Made by a program: the position numbers and the translations under genes. Below are positions 43,493 through 52,841 of a stretch of 64,000 bases of DNA, one piece after another. The stretch's first letter is position 1. Every line of letters starts with the position of its first letter. Where the stretch lies: contig NZ_FNOX01000016.1 in NCBI RefSeq assembly GCF_900107155.1, positions 12,595 through 76,594 of the forward strand, read 5' to 3'. The notes beneath the pieces were generated by a model that worked only from the letters and a program-made list of their open reading frames with translations, searched no databases and had not been told where the DNA came from. The DNA comes from Pseudomonas salomonii. GTDB lineage: Bacteria; Pseudomonadota; Gammaproteobacteria; Pseudomonadales; Pseudomonadaceae.

Positions 43493-44716
43493 ATGAAGTT
43501 CGTTGATGAAGTTTCCATCCGAGTAAAAGCAGGCGACGGCGGTAACGGTTGCATGAGTTTCCGTCGCGAAAAATTCATCGAAAACGGTGGCCCAAACGGC
43601 GGTGACGGCGGCGACGGCGGTTCCATCTACATGATGGCCGACGAAAACCTCAACACCCTGGTCGACTACCGTTACACCCGGCACTTCGATGCCGAGCGTG
43701 GTTCCAACGGCGGCAGCACCGACTGCACCGGTAAAAAAGGCGAAGACCTGGTACTGCGCGTACCGGTCGGCACCACGATCATCGACTCTGCGACCCAGGA
43801 AGTGATTGGCGACCTGACCAAGGCCGGCCAGAAACTGATGGTTGTGCAGGGCGGCTGGCACGGTCTGGGTAACACCCGATTCAAGTCCAGTACCAACCGT
43901 GCGCCACGCCAGACCACGCCGGGCAAGCCCGGCGAGCAGCGTGACCTCAAGCTGGAGATGAAAGTACTGGCAGACGTGGGCCTGTTGGGCTTGCCGAACG
44001 CCGGTAAAAGTACCTTCATCCGCTCGGTCTCGGCCGCCAAGCCGAAAGTCGCCGACTACCCGTTCACCACCCTGGTGCCAAACCTGGGCGTGGTCAGCGT
44101 AGACCGCTGGAAAAGCTTCGTGATCGCCGACATTCCCGGCTTGATCGAAGGCGCTTCCGACGGTGCCGGCCTGGGGATTCGCTTCCTCAAGCACTTGTCG
44201 CGTACCCGTTTGCTGCTGCACCTCGTCGACATGGCGCCGCTGGATGACACCAGCGCACCGGATGCCGCCGAAGTGATCGTCAGCGAGCTGACCAAGTTCA
44301 GCCCGGCCCTGGCCGAGCGTGACCGCTGGCTGGTGCTGAACAAGTGCGACCAGATCCTCGAAGAAGAGCACGAAGAACGCGTCAAGGAAATCGTTGACCG
44401 TCTGGAGTGGGAAGGCCCGGTCTATGTGATCTCGGCCATCGCCAAAGAAGGCACCGAGCGCCTGACCCGCGACATCATGCGCTACCTCGAAGACCGCGCC
44501 GACCGCCTGGCGGCCGACCCGGTATTCAAGGCCGAACTGGCCGAACTCGACCAGCAGATCGAAGACGAAGCCCGCGCCCAGCTGCAGGCTCTGGACGACC
44601 AGCGTGCCCTGCGCCGCAGCGGCGTGAAGTCGGTCCATGACATCGGCGACGACGATTGGGACGAAGAAGACGTGGATGATGAAGACGGTCCGGAAATCAT
44701 TTACGTGCGCGACTGA
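43493..44716 (+). CDS. obg: Obg GTPase (ribosome assembly)
   Basis: A 407-residue Obg/CgtA protein: glycine-rich Obg fold (residues 1-158; MKFVDEVSIRVKAGDGGNGC), GTPase domain with G1 GLPNAGKST, DIPGLIEGA (G3) and NKCD (G4), and an acidic C-terminal tail (DDDWDEEDVDDEDGPE). It acts in late 50S assembly and stress response. Its own promoter should lie in the 190 bp after the rpmA terminator. Confidence 0.97.
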   Translation: MKFVDEVSIRVKAGDGGNGCMSFRREKFIENGGPNGGDGGDGGSIYMMADENLNTLVDYRYTRHFDAERGSNGGSTDCTGKKGEDLVLRVPVGTTIIDSATQEVIGDLTKAGQKLMVVQGGWHGLGNTRFKSSTNRAPRQTTPGKPGEQRDLKLEMKVLADVGLLGLPNAGKSTFIRSVSAAKPKVADYPFTTLVPNLGVVSVDRWKSFVIADIPGLIEGASDGAGLGIRFLKHLSRTRLLLHLVDMAPLDDTSAPDAAEVIVSELTKFSPALAERDRWLVLNKCDQILEEEHEERVKEIVDRLEWEGPVYVISAIAKEGTERLTRDIMRYLEDRADRLAADPVFKAELAELDQQIEDEARAQLQALDDQRALRRSGVKSVHDIGDDDWDEEDVDDEDGPEIIYVRD

Positions 44717-44734
44717 TTCGTTGCAGTAAACTTG

Positions 44735-44763
44735 AACGCCGCTCCTTACAGAGCGGCGTTTTA
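44735..44763 (+). terminator. Terminator after obg
   Basis: 10-bp stem AACGCCGCTC / GAGCGGCGTT (44735-44744, 44751-44760), loop CTTACA, then TTTT. Confidence 0.85.
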
Positions 44764-44824
44764 GTATCCGGATATAACGTTATGGCCAGCGCTGGGTCGC
44801 GCGGCCCTCTATCTAAGGTTGAAG

Positions 44825-45946
44825 ATGATGCGGAGCAAAGTGACAGGTGCGCAGCGCTGGGTCGTAAAGATCGGAAGTGCGCTGCTGACGGCGGATGGCA
44901 AAGGTCTGGATCGCGCAGCCATGAGCGTCTGGGTCGAGCAGATGGTGGCCTTGCATGAGGCCGGTGTCGAGTTGGTGCTGGTCTCGTCCGGGGCCGTTGC
45001 CGCCGGAATGAGCCGCCTCGGCTGGACCGCGCGACCCAGCGCGATGCACGAACTGCAAGCCGCCGCCGCCATCGGCCAAATGGGCCTGGTGCAAGCCTGG
45101 GAATCCAGCTTTGCCGAGCACGGCCGCCACACGGCGCAGATCCTGCTGACCCATGACGACCTGTCCGACCGCAAGCGTTACCTCAATGCTCGCAGCACCC
45201 TGCGCGCACTGGTTGAGCTCAAGGTCATCCCGGTGATCAACGAGAACGACACGGTGGTCACCGACGAAATCCGCTTCGGTGATAACGACACCTTGGCCGC
45301 GCTGGTCGCCAACCTGGTGGAAGCCGACCTGCTGGTGATCCTCACCGACCGCGACGGCATGTTTGACGCTGACCCGCGTAACAACCCCGACGCCCAGCTT
45401 ATCTACGAAGCCCGCGCCGATGACCCGGCGCTCGACGCCGTGGCCGGCAGCGTCGGCGGTGCATTGGGCCGTGGCGGCATGCAGACCAAGCTGCGTGCGG
45501 CACGCCTGGCCGCGCGTTCCGGCGCGCACACCATCATCGTCGGTGGGCGCCTGGAGCGTGTGCTGGACCGCCTCAAGGCCGGTGAGCGCATCGGTACGCT
45601 GCTGTCGCCGGAACGCGGCATGCTCGCGGCGCGCAAACAGTGGCTGGCCGGTCATCTGCAAACCCGTGGCACGCTGGTTCTGGACGACGGTGCTGTGTCA
45701 GCCTTGTCCCAGGGCAACAAGAGCCTGCTGCCGGTCGGCGTCAAGTTGGTGCAGGGCAGCTTCCGCCGTGGCGAGATGGTGGTGTGTGTGGCGCCCGATG
45801 GTCGCGAGATCGCCCGTGGCCTGGCCAACTACAGCGCACTGGAAGCCCAGAAGATTATTGGACAATCGTCCGACGCGATTGTCGGACTCTTGGGTTACAT
45901 GGCCGAACCGGAACTGGTTCACCGCGATAACCTGATCCTGGTCTGA
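44825..45946 (+). CDS. proB: Glutamate 5-kinase
   Basis: A 373-residue kinase for the first step of proline synthesis: amino acid kinase domain (about 1-255; RWVVKIGSALLT, LVSSGAVAAGM, INENDTV) and C-terminal PUA domain (from about 275). The ATG at 44825 follows AAGG by 6 bases; the adjacent ATG at 44828 is possible. creA follows 16 bp downstream. Confidence 0.96.
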   Translation: MMRSKVTGAQRWVVKIGSALLTADGKGLDRAAMSVWVEQMVALHEAGVELVLVSSGAVAAGMSRLGWTARPSAMHELQAAAAIGQMGLVQAWESSFAEHGRHTAQILLTHDDLSDRKRYLNARSTLRALVELKVIPVINENDTVVTDEIRFGDNDTLAALVANLVEADLLVILTDRDGMFDADPRNNPDAQLIYEARADDPALDAVAGSVGGALGRGGMQTKLRAARLAARSGAHTIIVGGRLERVLDRLKAGERIGTLLSPERGMLAARKQWLAGHLQTRGTLVLDDGAVSALSQGNKSLLPVGVKLVQGSFRRGEMVVCVAPDGREIARGLANYSALEAQKIIGQSSDAIVGLLGYMAEPELVHRDNLILV

Positions 45947-45962
45947 ATAAAGGAAATACACG

Positions 45963-46427
45963 ATGCGTGTCATGAAAGGATTGCTCGGCCTGCTGCTGGC
46001 CATGCCGTTGCTGGCCTCGGCCGAAGAAATCGGCCAGGTGTCGACGGTGTTCAAGTTTGTCGGCCCCAACGACCGCATAGTGGTCGAGGCGTTTGATGAC
46101 CCCAAGGTCGACGGCGTGACCTGCTACCTGTCGCGTGCCAAGACCGGCGGCGTCAAAGGCGGCCTGGGCCTGGCCGAAGACCGCGCTGAATCGTCGATAG
46201 CCTGCCGTCAGGTTGGCCCGATTCATTTCAAGGGCGAGCTCAAGGATGGCGACGAAGTGTTCAAGGAGCGTACTTCGCTGGTGTTCAAGACCATGCAGGT
46301 GGTGCGCTTCCTCGACAAGAAGCGCAATACCCTGGTGTACCTGGTCTACAGCGACCGTCTGATCGAAGGCAGCCCGCAGAATGCGGTCACCGCGATTCCG
46401 ATTTTGCCCTGGCCGACCGCGCAGTAA
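45963..46427 (+). CDS. creA: CreA-family periplasmic protein
   Basis: A 154-residue precursor: signal peptide ending LLASA, then EEIGQVSTVFKFVGPNDRIVVEAFDDPKVDGVTCYLSRAKTGG typical of the CreA family (no known function). Likely co-transcribed with proB. Confidence 0.9.
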   Translation: MRVMKGLLGLLLAMPLLASAEEIGQVSTVFKFVGPNDRIVVEAFDDPKVDGVTCYLSRAKTGGVKGGLGLAEDRAESSIACRQVGPIHFKGELKDGDEVFKERTSLVFKTMQVVRFLDKKRNTLVYLVYSDRLIEGSPQNAVTAIPILPWPTAQ

Positions 46428-46528
46428 CCGGCGGGCGAGTTTTTCAATCGGCGTCTATGATTGCAGGCTTGTGGTCTGTAATCTCGAACAGCCGCAACGC
46501 GAAGAACATGGGATATCTGGAGTTCGTC

Positions 46529-47011
46529 ATGAGTGCTTTCCACGACCTGAAACTCAAAGCTTTGGACGGACAAGAGCTGCCGCTGGCGCCCTTCAAGGGG
46601 CAAGTGGTGCTGGTGGTCAACGTGGCCTCCAAATGTGGTTTGACCCCGCAATATGCGGCATTGGAAAACCTTTATCAGCAGTACAAAGGCCAGGGTTTTA
46701 CTGTGCTTGGCCTGCCGTGCAACCAGTTTGCAGGCCAGGAGCCGGGCACCGAAGAGGAAATTCAGGCGTTCTGCAGCCTGAACTACGGCGTGACCTTCCC
46801 GTTGGGCAGCAAGCTTGACGTGAACGGCCACGATCGCCATCAGCTGTATCGCCTGCTGGCGGGCGAGGGCGCTGAGTTTCCCGGGGATATCACCTGGAAT
46901 TTCGAGAAGTTCCTGCTCGGCAAGGACGGTCGTGTACTGGCGCGATTCTCGCCGCGCACCGCACCGGATGATCCGACGATCGTACAGGCCATCGAAAAAG
47001 CCCTGAGCTGA
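46529..47011 (+). CDS. Glutathione peroxidase
   Basis: A 160-residue GPx-fold thiol peroxidase with the catalytic cysteine C36 (VNVASKCGLTPQY), Q/W partners (GLPCNQFAGQEPG; WNFEKFLL) and the usual length. It has the CNQF cysteine motif of enzymes often driven by thioredoxin rather than glutathione. GGAG precedes the ATG at 46529. Confidence 0.9.
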   Translation: MSAFHDLKLKALDGQELPLAPFKGQVVLVVNVASKCGLTPQYAALENLYQQYKGQGFTVLGLPCNQFAGQEPGTEEEIQAFCSLNYGVTFPLGSKLDVNGHDRHQLYRLLAGEGAEFPGDITWNFEKFLLGKDGRVLARFSPRTAPDDPTIVQAIEKALS

Positions 47012-47032
47012 ACACCTTTGGTGCAGCTTGAT

Positions 47033-47079
47033 CGTTCCCACGCTCTGCGTGGGAATGCCGCCCCGGACGCTCAGCGTCC
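47033..47079. repeat. Half four-hairpin element
   Basis: CCCACGC-TCT-GCGTGGG hairpin then GGACGC-TCA-GCGTCC, as in 13488-13534. Confidence 0.8.
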
Positions 47080-47177
47080 CGCTTTTACCCCTTAATCACC
47101 CAGATCAATAGTGCTACCCAGTACATTGCGCGGCCCATATTATCCACATCATAAATCCCTCTTATGTGGAGTGCCCC

Positions 47178-48281
47178 ATGCCTGTCCAAGCTCTGTTCAA
47201 ACCCTTCCAGCTCGGTGCACTGCAACTGTCCACCCGTGTGGTCATGGCGCCCATGACCCGTTCGTTCTCACCGGGCGGCGTACCCAATTCCAAAGTCATC
47301 GAGTACTACCGTCGCCGCGCCGCCGCCGGTGTGGGCCTGATCATCACCGAAGGCACCGTGGTCGATCATCAGGCCTCCAATGGCTACCCGAACGTCCCGC
47401 ATTTTTACGGTGAGGCCGCGCTGGCCGGCTGGAAGAAAGTGGTCGACGCCGTACACGCCGAAGGCGGCAAGATCGTCCCGCAGTTGTGGCACGTGGGCAG
47501 CGTGCGCCGTATCGGCACCGAGCCTGACGCCAGCGTGCCGGCCTACGGCCCGATGGAGAAACTCAAAGACGGCACTGTCGTCGTTCACGGCATGACCCAT
47601 CAAGACATCAAGGACGTGATCAGCGCCTTCGCCCAAGCCGCCAAGGATGCCCAGCGCATCGGCATGGATGGCGTGGAGATCCACGGCGCCCACGGCTATC
47701 TGGTCGATCAGTTCTTCTGGGAAGGCAGCAACCAGCGCACAGACGAATACGGCGGCAGCCTGGCCAACCGTTCGCGTTTTGCCATTGAATTGATCCAGGC
47801 CACCCGCGCCGCCGTCGGTCCGGACTTTCCGATCATCTTGCGCTTCTCTCAATGGAAGCAGCAGGACTACACCGCGCGCCTGGTGCAAACCCCCGAGGCG
47901 CTGGGTGAGTTCCTTAAGCCGTTATCGGACGCCGGTGTGGATATTTTCCACTGCTCCACGCGTCGGTTCTGGGAGCCGGAATTCGAAGGCTCCGACCTCA
48001 ACCTGGCCGGCTGGACCCGCCAGCTCACCGGCAAGCCGACCATCACCGTCGGCAGTGTGGGCCTGGATGGCGAGTTCCTGCAGTTCATGGTCAACACCGA
48101 CATGGTCGCCCAACCGGCCAGCCTGGAAAAACTGCTGGAGCGTCTGAACAACGAGGAATTCGACCTGGTTGCCGTGGGCCGTGCCCTGCTGGTGGACCCG
48201 GATTGGGCCGTGAAAGTGCGCGAAGGCCGTGAGGGCGACATTCTGCCGTTCAGTCGTGAGGCGTTGACCAGCCTGGTGTAG
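47178..48281 (+). CDS. Old yellow enzyme-type alkene reductase
   Basis: A 367-residue FMN-dependent ene-reductase (VVMAPMTRSFSPGGVPN, GVEIHGAHGYLVDQFFWEGSNQRTDEYGGS, HCSTRRFWEPEF). It reduces activated C=C bonds with NAD(P)H. Of the OYE group it resembles short bacterial NADH:flavin oxidoreductases. GGAG is 7 bases before the ATG at 47178. Confidence 0.88.
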   Translation: MPVQALFKPFQLGALQLSTRVVMAPMTRSFSPGGVPNSKVIEYYRRRAAAGVGLIITEGTVVDHQASNGYPNVPHFYGEAALAGWKKVVDAVHAEGGKIVPQLWHVGSVRRIGTEPDASVPAYGPMEKLKDGTVVVHGMTHQDIKDVISAFAQAAKDAQRIGMDGVEIHGAHGYLVDQFFWEGSNQRTDEYGGSLANRSRFAIELIQATRAAVGPDFPIILRFSQWKQQDYTARLVQTPEALGEFLKPLSDAGVDIFHCSTRRFWEPEFEGSDLNLAGWTRQLTGKPTITVGSVGLDGEFLQFMVNTDMVAQPASLEKLLERLNNEEFDLVAVGRALLVDPDWAVKVREGREGDILPFSREALTSLV

Positions 48282-48293
48282 CGTCTGCTTCGA

Positions 48294-48366
48294 CGCCATC
48301 GCGGGCAACCGGCTCCCACAGGAAAATGCGTTCCAATGTGGGAGCCGGGCTTGCCCGCGATTGCGA
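48294..48366. repeat. REP doublet
   Basis: Inverted REP pair between two convergent genes. Confidence 0.8.
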
Positions 48367-48386
48367 TCTAACGGTCAACACTGGCC

Positions 48387-49565
48387 TCAGATCAAACGCG
48401 ACTCCCCTGCAATCACCGTCCGCTCGCCGCACACCCCGCGCAATTGACGCTCAAACTGCTCGATAATCGCCGGCCAACCCTGGCGGCTCGCATGCTGGCG
48501 AGCATTCAAGCGCATGCGGCGCAAACTCTCGGCATCTTCCAGCAGCCAGTTGGCAGCGTCACAAAACGCATCCTCATCCCCCGGCATTGCGAGCACGCCG
48601 TTGTAGCCATGGCGAATATGCTGGGTCGCGGCGGCCTGGTCGTACGCCACCACACCCAGTCCCGAGGCCATGGCTTCCAGCACCACGTTGCCGAAGGTTT
48701 CGGTCAGGCTGGGGAACAGGAACACATCGCCGGACGCGTAGTGCCGCGCCAGTTCTTCACCGCGCAGGGTGCCGCAGAAAATCGCCTCGGGCAGTTCCTT
48801 TTCCAGCGTCGCCCGCTGCGGGCCGTCGCCGACGATGATCAGTTTCATCTGGCGCAGCGGGTAGGTGTCCTGCAAGGTTTCAAAGCAGCGCTTGAGCAGC
48901 CCCAGGTTTTTTTCCTGTGCCAGGCGGCCCACATGCAACACGGCGATCTGGTCGTTGTTGAGCGCCCAGCTTTCACGCAACGCGTTATCGCGTTTGGCGG
49001 GGTGGAACAACTGGCTGTCGACGCCGCGTGACAACATGCCCAGGCGCTCGAAGTGGCGACGCTCCAGCTCCAGGCGCTGGCTGGCGCTGGGCACCAGGGT
49101 CAGGGTCGAGCGGTTGTGAAACCAGCGCAAGTAATGGGTGACCATGCGGCTGAGCAGGCTCAAGCCATATTGATTGGAGTATTGCTGGAAGTTGGTGTGA
49201 AACCCGCTGACCACGCTGATCCCCAGGCGCCGCGCCGCACGTAGCGCCGACAGCCCCAGCGGCCCCTCAGTGGCGATGTACAGCACGTCCGGGCGCTGGC
49301 GTGTCCAGCGCCGCAGCAACTTGTGCATCGACGACTGGCCCCACTGCAGCCCCGGGTAACCCGGCAGTGGCCAGCCGCGACACAACAGTAATCCATCGTC
49401 GCTGGGTCGGCTCTGGTCGACACCCTGGCGTGGGCGTACCAATTCGACATGATGGCCACGCGCGCGCAAACCCTCACACAGGCGGCCAAGGGTATTGGCC
49501 ACCCCATTGATTTCCGGCGGGAAGGTTTCGGTAATCAGGGTGATGTGGAGCGAGGCTGTCGTCAT
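48387..49565 (-). CDS. Family 4 glycosyltransferase
   Basis: A 392-residue GT-B retaining glycosyltransferase: N-terminal HITLITETFPPEINGVANTLGRLCEGL, C-terminal LHVGRLAQEKNLGLL and the donor-binding FPSLTETFGNVVLEAMASGLGVVA. Resembles GDP-mannose-dependent mannosyltransferases such as MgtA, but the sugar and acceptor are not deducible. The ATG at 49565 has the family start; the frame extends 11 codons. Confidence 0.85.
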   Translation of the reverse strand: MTTASLHITLITETFPPEINGVANTLGRLCEGLRARGHHVELVRPRQGVDQSRPSDDGLLLCRGWPLPGYPGLQWGQSSMHKLLRRWTRQRPDVLYIATEGPLGLSALRAARRLGISVVSGFHTNFQQYSNQYGLSLLSRMVTHYLRWFHNRSTLTLVPSASQRLELERRHFERLGMLSRGVDSQLFHPAKRDNALRESWALNNDQIAVLHVGRLAQEKNLGLLKRCFETLQDTYPLRQMKLIIVGDGPQRATLEKELPEAIFCGTLRGEELARHYASGDVFLFPSLTETFGNVVLEAMASGLGVVAYDQAAATQHIRHGYNGVLAMPGDEDAFCDAANWLLEDAESLRRMRLNARQHASRQGWPAIIEQFERQLRGVCGERTVIAGESRLI

Positions 49566-49619
49566 GACCCACAGTGTCACCGTGGGCCATGTCGTCATTG
49601 TGACGCTAGGATGATGGAT

Positions 49620-50384
49620 TTATGACTTGGCTATCGCCTGCCGCGCCATCGCCTCGGCGCCTTGCTCACGTACCCAGAATAACGTGGCTCCCGCGACGGC
49701 AGCCGGCATCATCAGCAGGTTGACCACCGGCACCAGCAGCACCAGATAAACAATGCCGCCAAAGCTCATGCTCTGCCAGCGCTTCTGGCGCAGCCAGGCG
49801 AGCATTTCGTTCCAGCCCAGCTTGTGGTTATCCGCCGGGTAGTCGATGTACTGGATCGCCATCATCCACACGCCGAACAGCAGCCACAGCGGCGCTGCGA
49901 TCAGGTTGACCACCGGAATGAACGACAGGATAAACAGCCCGATGGCGCGTGGCAGGAAGTAACCCAGTTTGCGCATTTCCCGCGCCAGGGTGCGCGGGAC
50001 CATGGCAATCAACTCGCCCCAGCTGAAGGCGGGGAAGTCATCGGTGCCGCGCACCACTACCTCGACTTTCTCCGAGAGAAAACCGTTAAACGGCGCGGCA
50101 ATGATATTGGCCAGCATGGTGAAGGTGAAAAACACCATCAACACTACCAGTACCACAAACAAGGGCCACAGGATGTAACTGAGGAAACTCAGCCAACTGG
50201 GTAGCGTCGGCATCAAGGTGTCGACCCACAGGCTGAACTGATGGCCGGCGAAATAGATCAAACCGACGAACAGCACCAGGTTGATCGCCAACGGCAGCAG
50301 CACAAACAGGCGCAGGCCAGGGCTCAACACCAGTTTTAGGCCTTCACGCAGGTATTGCGGGCCAGAAAGAGCAGGGGCAGGCAT
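49620..50384 (-). CDS. cysZ: CysZ-like sulfate transporter
   Basis: A 254-residue inner-membrane protein with four to six hydrophobic segments and the EI24/CysZ motifs (GPQYLREGLKLVLSPGLRLFVLLPLAINL; RAIGLFILSFIPVVN). CysZ takes up sulfate for cysteine synthesis. Length matches E. coli CysZ. Divergent from trxB, as in other Pseudomonas. Confidence 0.9.
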   Translation of the reverse strand: MPAPALSGPQYLREGLKLVLSPGLRLFVLLPLAINLVLFVGLIYFAGHQFSLWVDTLMPTLPSWLSFLSYILWPLFVVLVVLMVFFTFTMLANIIAAPFNGFLSEKVEVVVRGTDDFPAFSWGELIAMVPRTLAREMRKLGYFLPRAIGLFILSFIPVVNLIAAPLWLLFGVWMMAIQYIDYPADNHKLGWNEMLAWLRQKRWQSMSFGGIVYLVLLVPVVNLLMMPAAVAGATLFWVREQGAEAMARQAIAKS

Positions 50385-50676
50385 GGAGAACTCCGAGCAG
50401 GAAGACGAACGCGCCGACCTTACCGGCTTTGCTTGTTCGGCGAAAGCGGCGACATCAGCGGTAACATCTAGGTAACCAGGGTGTCGATTAACCGCGTCGA
50501 CTGCATAGAGACCACCTATGAGCTGGATTGTTATTCCGTATTTCCTTAATCTTGCCCCCCTCTATACGCTGCACCCATTATTTTCAGGGCCTGCGAGTTC
50601 AAGCCTTCCCCAAGTGCTTCGCGGTCCTTTTTTATTCCAGCTGCCTTGTAGTCCGGGCGGTCGATAGGAGTGAGTC

Positions 50677-51639
50677 ATGTCTGATACCCGTCATTCGCGA
50701 GTGATTATTCTCGGTTCCGGCCCTGCCGGTTACAGCGCTGCCGTCTACGCTGCCCGGGCCAACCTCAAGCCGCTGCTGATTACCGGCATGCAGGCGGGCG
50801 GTCAGTTGACCACCACCACTGAAGTCGACAACTGGCCGGGCGATGTGCACGGCCTGACCGGCCCGGTGCTGATGGAACGTATGAAAGAGCACGCCGAGCG
50901 CTTTGAAACCGAGATCGTTTTCGACCACATCAACCAGGTCGACTTCTCGAAAAAGCCTTACAGCCTGACCGGCGACAGCGGTGTCTACACCTGTGACGCG
51001 CTGATCATCGCCACCGGCGCCAGCGCCCGTTACCTGGGCCTGCCATCGGAAGAAGCGTTCATGGGCAAAGGCGTCTCCGCCTGCGCGACCTGCGACGGTT
51101 TCTTCTACCGCAACAAGCCGGTCGCTGTGGTCGGTGGCGGCAACACCGCCGTGGAAGAAGCGCTGTACCTGGCCAACATCGCCAGCACCGTGACCCTGGT
51201 TCACCGCCGTGAGACGTTCCGCGCCGAGAAGATCCTGATCGACAAGCTGCACGCCCGTGTGGCTGAAGGCAAGATCATCCTCAAGCTCAACGCCACCCTG
51301 GACGAAGTCCTGGGCGACAATATGGGCGTGACCGGCGCTCGCCTGAAAAACAACGACGGCAGCTTCGACGAGCTGAAAGTCGACGGCGTGTTCATCGCCA
51401 TCGGCCACACCCCGAACACGTCGCTGTTCGAAGGCGTGCTCGAAGCCAAAGACGGCTACCTGGTTGTACACGGCGGCCGTGAAGGCAACGCCACTGCGAC
51501 CAACATCGAAGGTATCTTCGCCGCCGGTGACGTGGCTGACCACGTGTACCGCCAGGCCATCACCTCGGCCGGCGCCGGTTGCATGGCGGCGCTGGACGCC
51601 GAGCGTTACCTCGACGGTTTGAAGGACGCTTCGTTCTAA
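50677..51639 (+). CDS. trxB: Thioredoxin reductase
   Basis: A 320-residue FAD/NADPH oxidoreductase with GSGPAGYSAA (FAD), GGGNTAVEEA (NADPH) and the redox pair C136-AT-C139. It keeps thioredoxin reduced. GGAGTGAGTC precedes the ATG. Confidence 0.97.
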   Translation: MSDTRHSRVIILGSGPAGYSAAVYAARANLKPLLITGMQAGGQLTTTTEVDNWPGDVHGLTGPVLMERMKEHAERFETEIVFDHINQVDFSKKPYSLTGDSGVYTCDALIIATGASARYLGLPSEEAFMGKGVSACATCDGFFYRNKPVAVVGGGNTAVEEALYLANIASTVTLVHRRETFRAEKILIDKLHARVAEGKIILKLNATLDEVLGDNMGVTGARLKNNDGSFDELKVDGVFIAIGHTPNTSLFEGVLEAKDGYLVVHGGREGNATATNIEGIFAAGDVADHVYRQAITSAGAGCMAALDAERYLDGLKDASF

Positions 51640-51654
51640 ACCCGTTGAAATGAA

Positions 51655-51681
51655 AAAACCGGCCGAGAGGCCGGTTTTTTT
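51655..51681 (+). terminator. trxB terminator
   Basis: 10-bp stem AAAACCGGCC / GGCCGGTTTT, loop GAGA, T-run. Confidence 0.9.
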
Positions 51682-51713
51682 ATGCCCGGGGTTTAGGGGC
51701 AACACAGATCAAA

Positions 51714-51802
51714 TGTGGGAGCGGGCTTGCTCGCGAATGCGGAGTGTCAGTCAAAGAATATTTCTCTGATACACCGCTTTCGCGAGCAAGCCCGCTCCCA
51801 CA
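51714..51802. repeat. REP doublet
   Basis: Inverted REP pair between trxB and hopJ-like gene. Confidence 0.85.
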
Positions 51803-51820
51803 TTTTGATTTGTATCTGTC

Positions 51821-52162
51821 TCAGGGTTTACGGGTCAGGGGCTGTGCGGTGAACTTCACACCGGCCAAACCATGGGCAATCAGCGCGCGAATATTGCCGT
51901 GATCACTGCCCTCTGGCGTCGCCACCACCGAACGGTAATGCTCACCAAACGCCAGCAACGCTTCCTGATCGCTCAAGCCTTCCAGCAGCGCCAGGCCCAA
52001 GGTCTTGCATGAACCTTCGTTCTGGCCAGCAGCGTTTTCTACGCCGCCATTGGTAAAAGCCTGCGGCTGGTAGTCGTAACCGGCAGCCACAAAGGCCAGG
52101 GTGTCGGCAAAAACATGTTCGCCGCTGTCGAGGCTGGCGCGCAGGGTGTTCAAATCAGTCAT
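51821..52162 (-). CDS. HopJ-family protein
   Basis: A 113-residue small protein of the HopJ family, named for a P. syringae candidate type III effector but widespread in bacteria without secretion systems. No secretion signal is obvious. The ATG at 52162 overlaps the previous gene by 8 bp (ATGACTGA), and it is the last gene of the folM-folE-folX operon, so a role linked to that locus is more likely than an effector role. Confidence 0.8.
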   Translation of the reverse strand: MTDLNTLRASLDSGEHVFADTLAFVAAGYDYQPQAFTNGGVENAAGQNEGSCKTLGLALLEGLSDQEALLAFGEHYRSVVATPEGSDHGNIRALIAHGLAGVKFTAQPLTRKP

Positions 52163-52451
52163 GGGGTTTTCCTTTGGCGAACGCCGCCTGTTGGTCGGCG
52201 CTGGCTTCTTGCTGGTATTGGGCTTTCCACTCGGCGTACGGCATGCCGTACACCACTTCGCGGGCGTCATCGAGGCTCAGCTCGATGTGGCGCTCGTCGG
52301 CCTCGGCCTTGTACCACTTGGATAAGCAGTTGCGGCAAAAACCTGCGAGGTTCATCAGGTCGATGTTCTGCACATCCTTGCGGCTGTCCAGGTGGGCCAC
52401 CAACCGGCGAAAGGCGGCGGCTTCGAGTTCGAGGCGTTGTTGATCGTTCAT
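52155..52451 (-). CDS. DUF1244 protein
   Basis: A 98-residue protein with the DUF1244 motif NIDLMNLAGFCRNCLSKWYKAEADE (CxxC pair C43/C46), characteristic of this uncharacterised family that travels with folX genes. The ATG at 52451 is preferred over a GTG at 52460. Overlaps hopJ and follows folX by 16 bp. Confidence 0.85.
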   Translation of the reverse strand: MNDQQRLELEAAAFRRLVAHLDSRKDVQNIDLMNLAGFCRNCLSKWYKAEADERHIELSLDDAREVVYGMPYAEWKAQYQQEASADQQAAFAKGKPHD

Positions 52452-52467
52452 AAGGCTCACTTAACTA

Positions 52468-52839
52468 TCAGCGGCTGGCAGCGAGGGTTATCGACACCGA
52501 CTCGGCAAAGCGCAGCGCATGGGGCTTGTCCACTTCGACTTCGGCATACAGCACTGACTCATTGCTCATTACCAGGTCCAGCAACTCTTGCGTCAGACGT
52601 TCGAGCAGCGCAAAGCGATTGCCTTCGACGTGGGCAATGATCGCCTTGGTGATGGTGCGGTAATTCAGTGCGTGGTCGATGTCATTGTCGCGCACAGCTT
52701 CCTGTGCGGCATACAGGATGGTCAGGTTGATCAGCACATCCTGCTTGTTGTTGATCTCATCTTCATTGATGCCAATAAAGGTGCGCAGGCACAGGTCCTT
52801 GACCCGGATGCGCGCCATGCCTGGTTGAAGTTGTGGCAT
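52468..52839 (-). CDS. folX: Dihydroneopterin triphosphate 2'-epimerase
   Basis: A 123-residue DHNA/FolX-fold enzyme that epimerises dihydroneopterin triphosphate to dihydromonapterin triphosphate. MARIRVKDLCLRTFIGINEDE and YRTITKAIIAHVEGNRFALLERL are family motifs. With FolE and FolM it makes tetrahydromonapterin, the cofactor of phenylalanine hydroxylase in Pseudomonas. It starts 2 bp after folE; the start at 52839 fits the family. Confidence 0.93.
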   Translation of the reverse strand: MPQLQPGMARIRVKDLCLRTFIGINEDEINNKQDVLINLTILYAAQEAVRDNDIDHALNYRTITKAIIAHVEGNRFALLERLTQELLDLVMSNESVLYAEVEVDKPHALRFAESVSITLAASR

Positions 52840-52841
52840 TG

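Noticed and set aside
43427..44638. 403-codon minus-strand frame opposite obg
   Set aside because: Shadow of a conserved GTPase with G1, G3 and G4 motifs on the plus strand.
51821..52162. HopJ-like gene as a type III effector
   Set aside because: It is the last gene of a pterin operon with overlapping frames and no secretion-system or hrp-box context, so an effector role is not supported.
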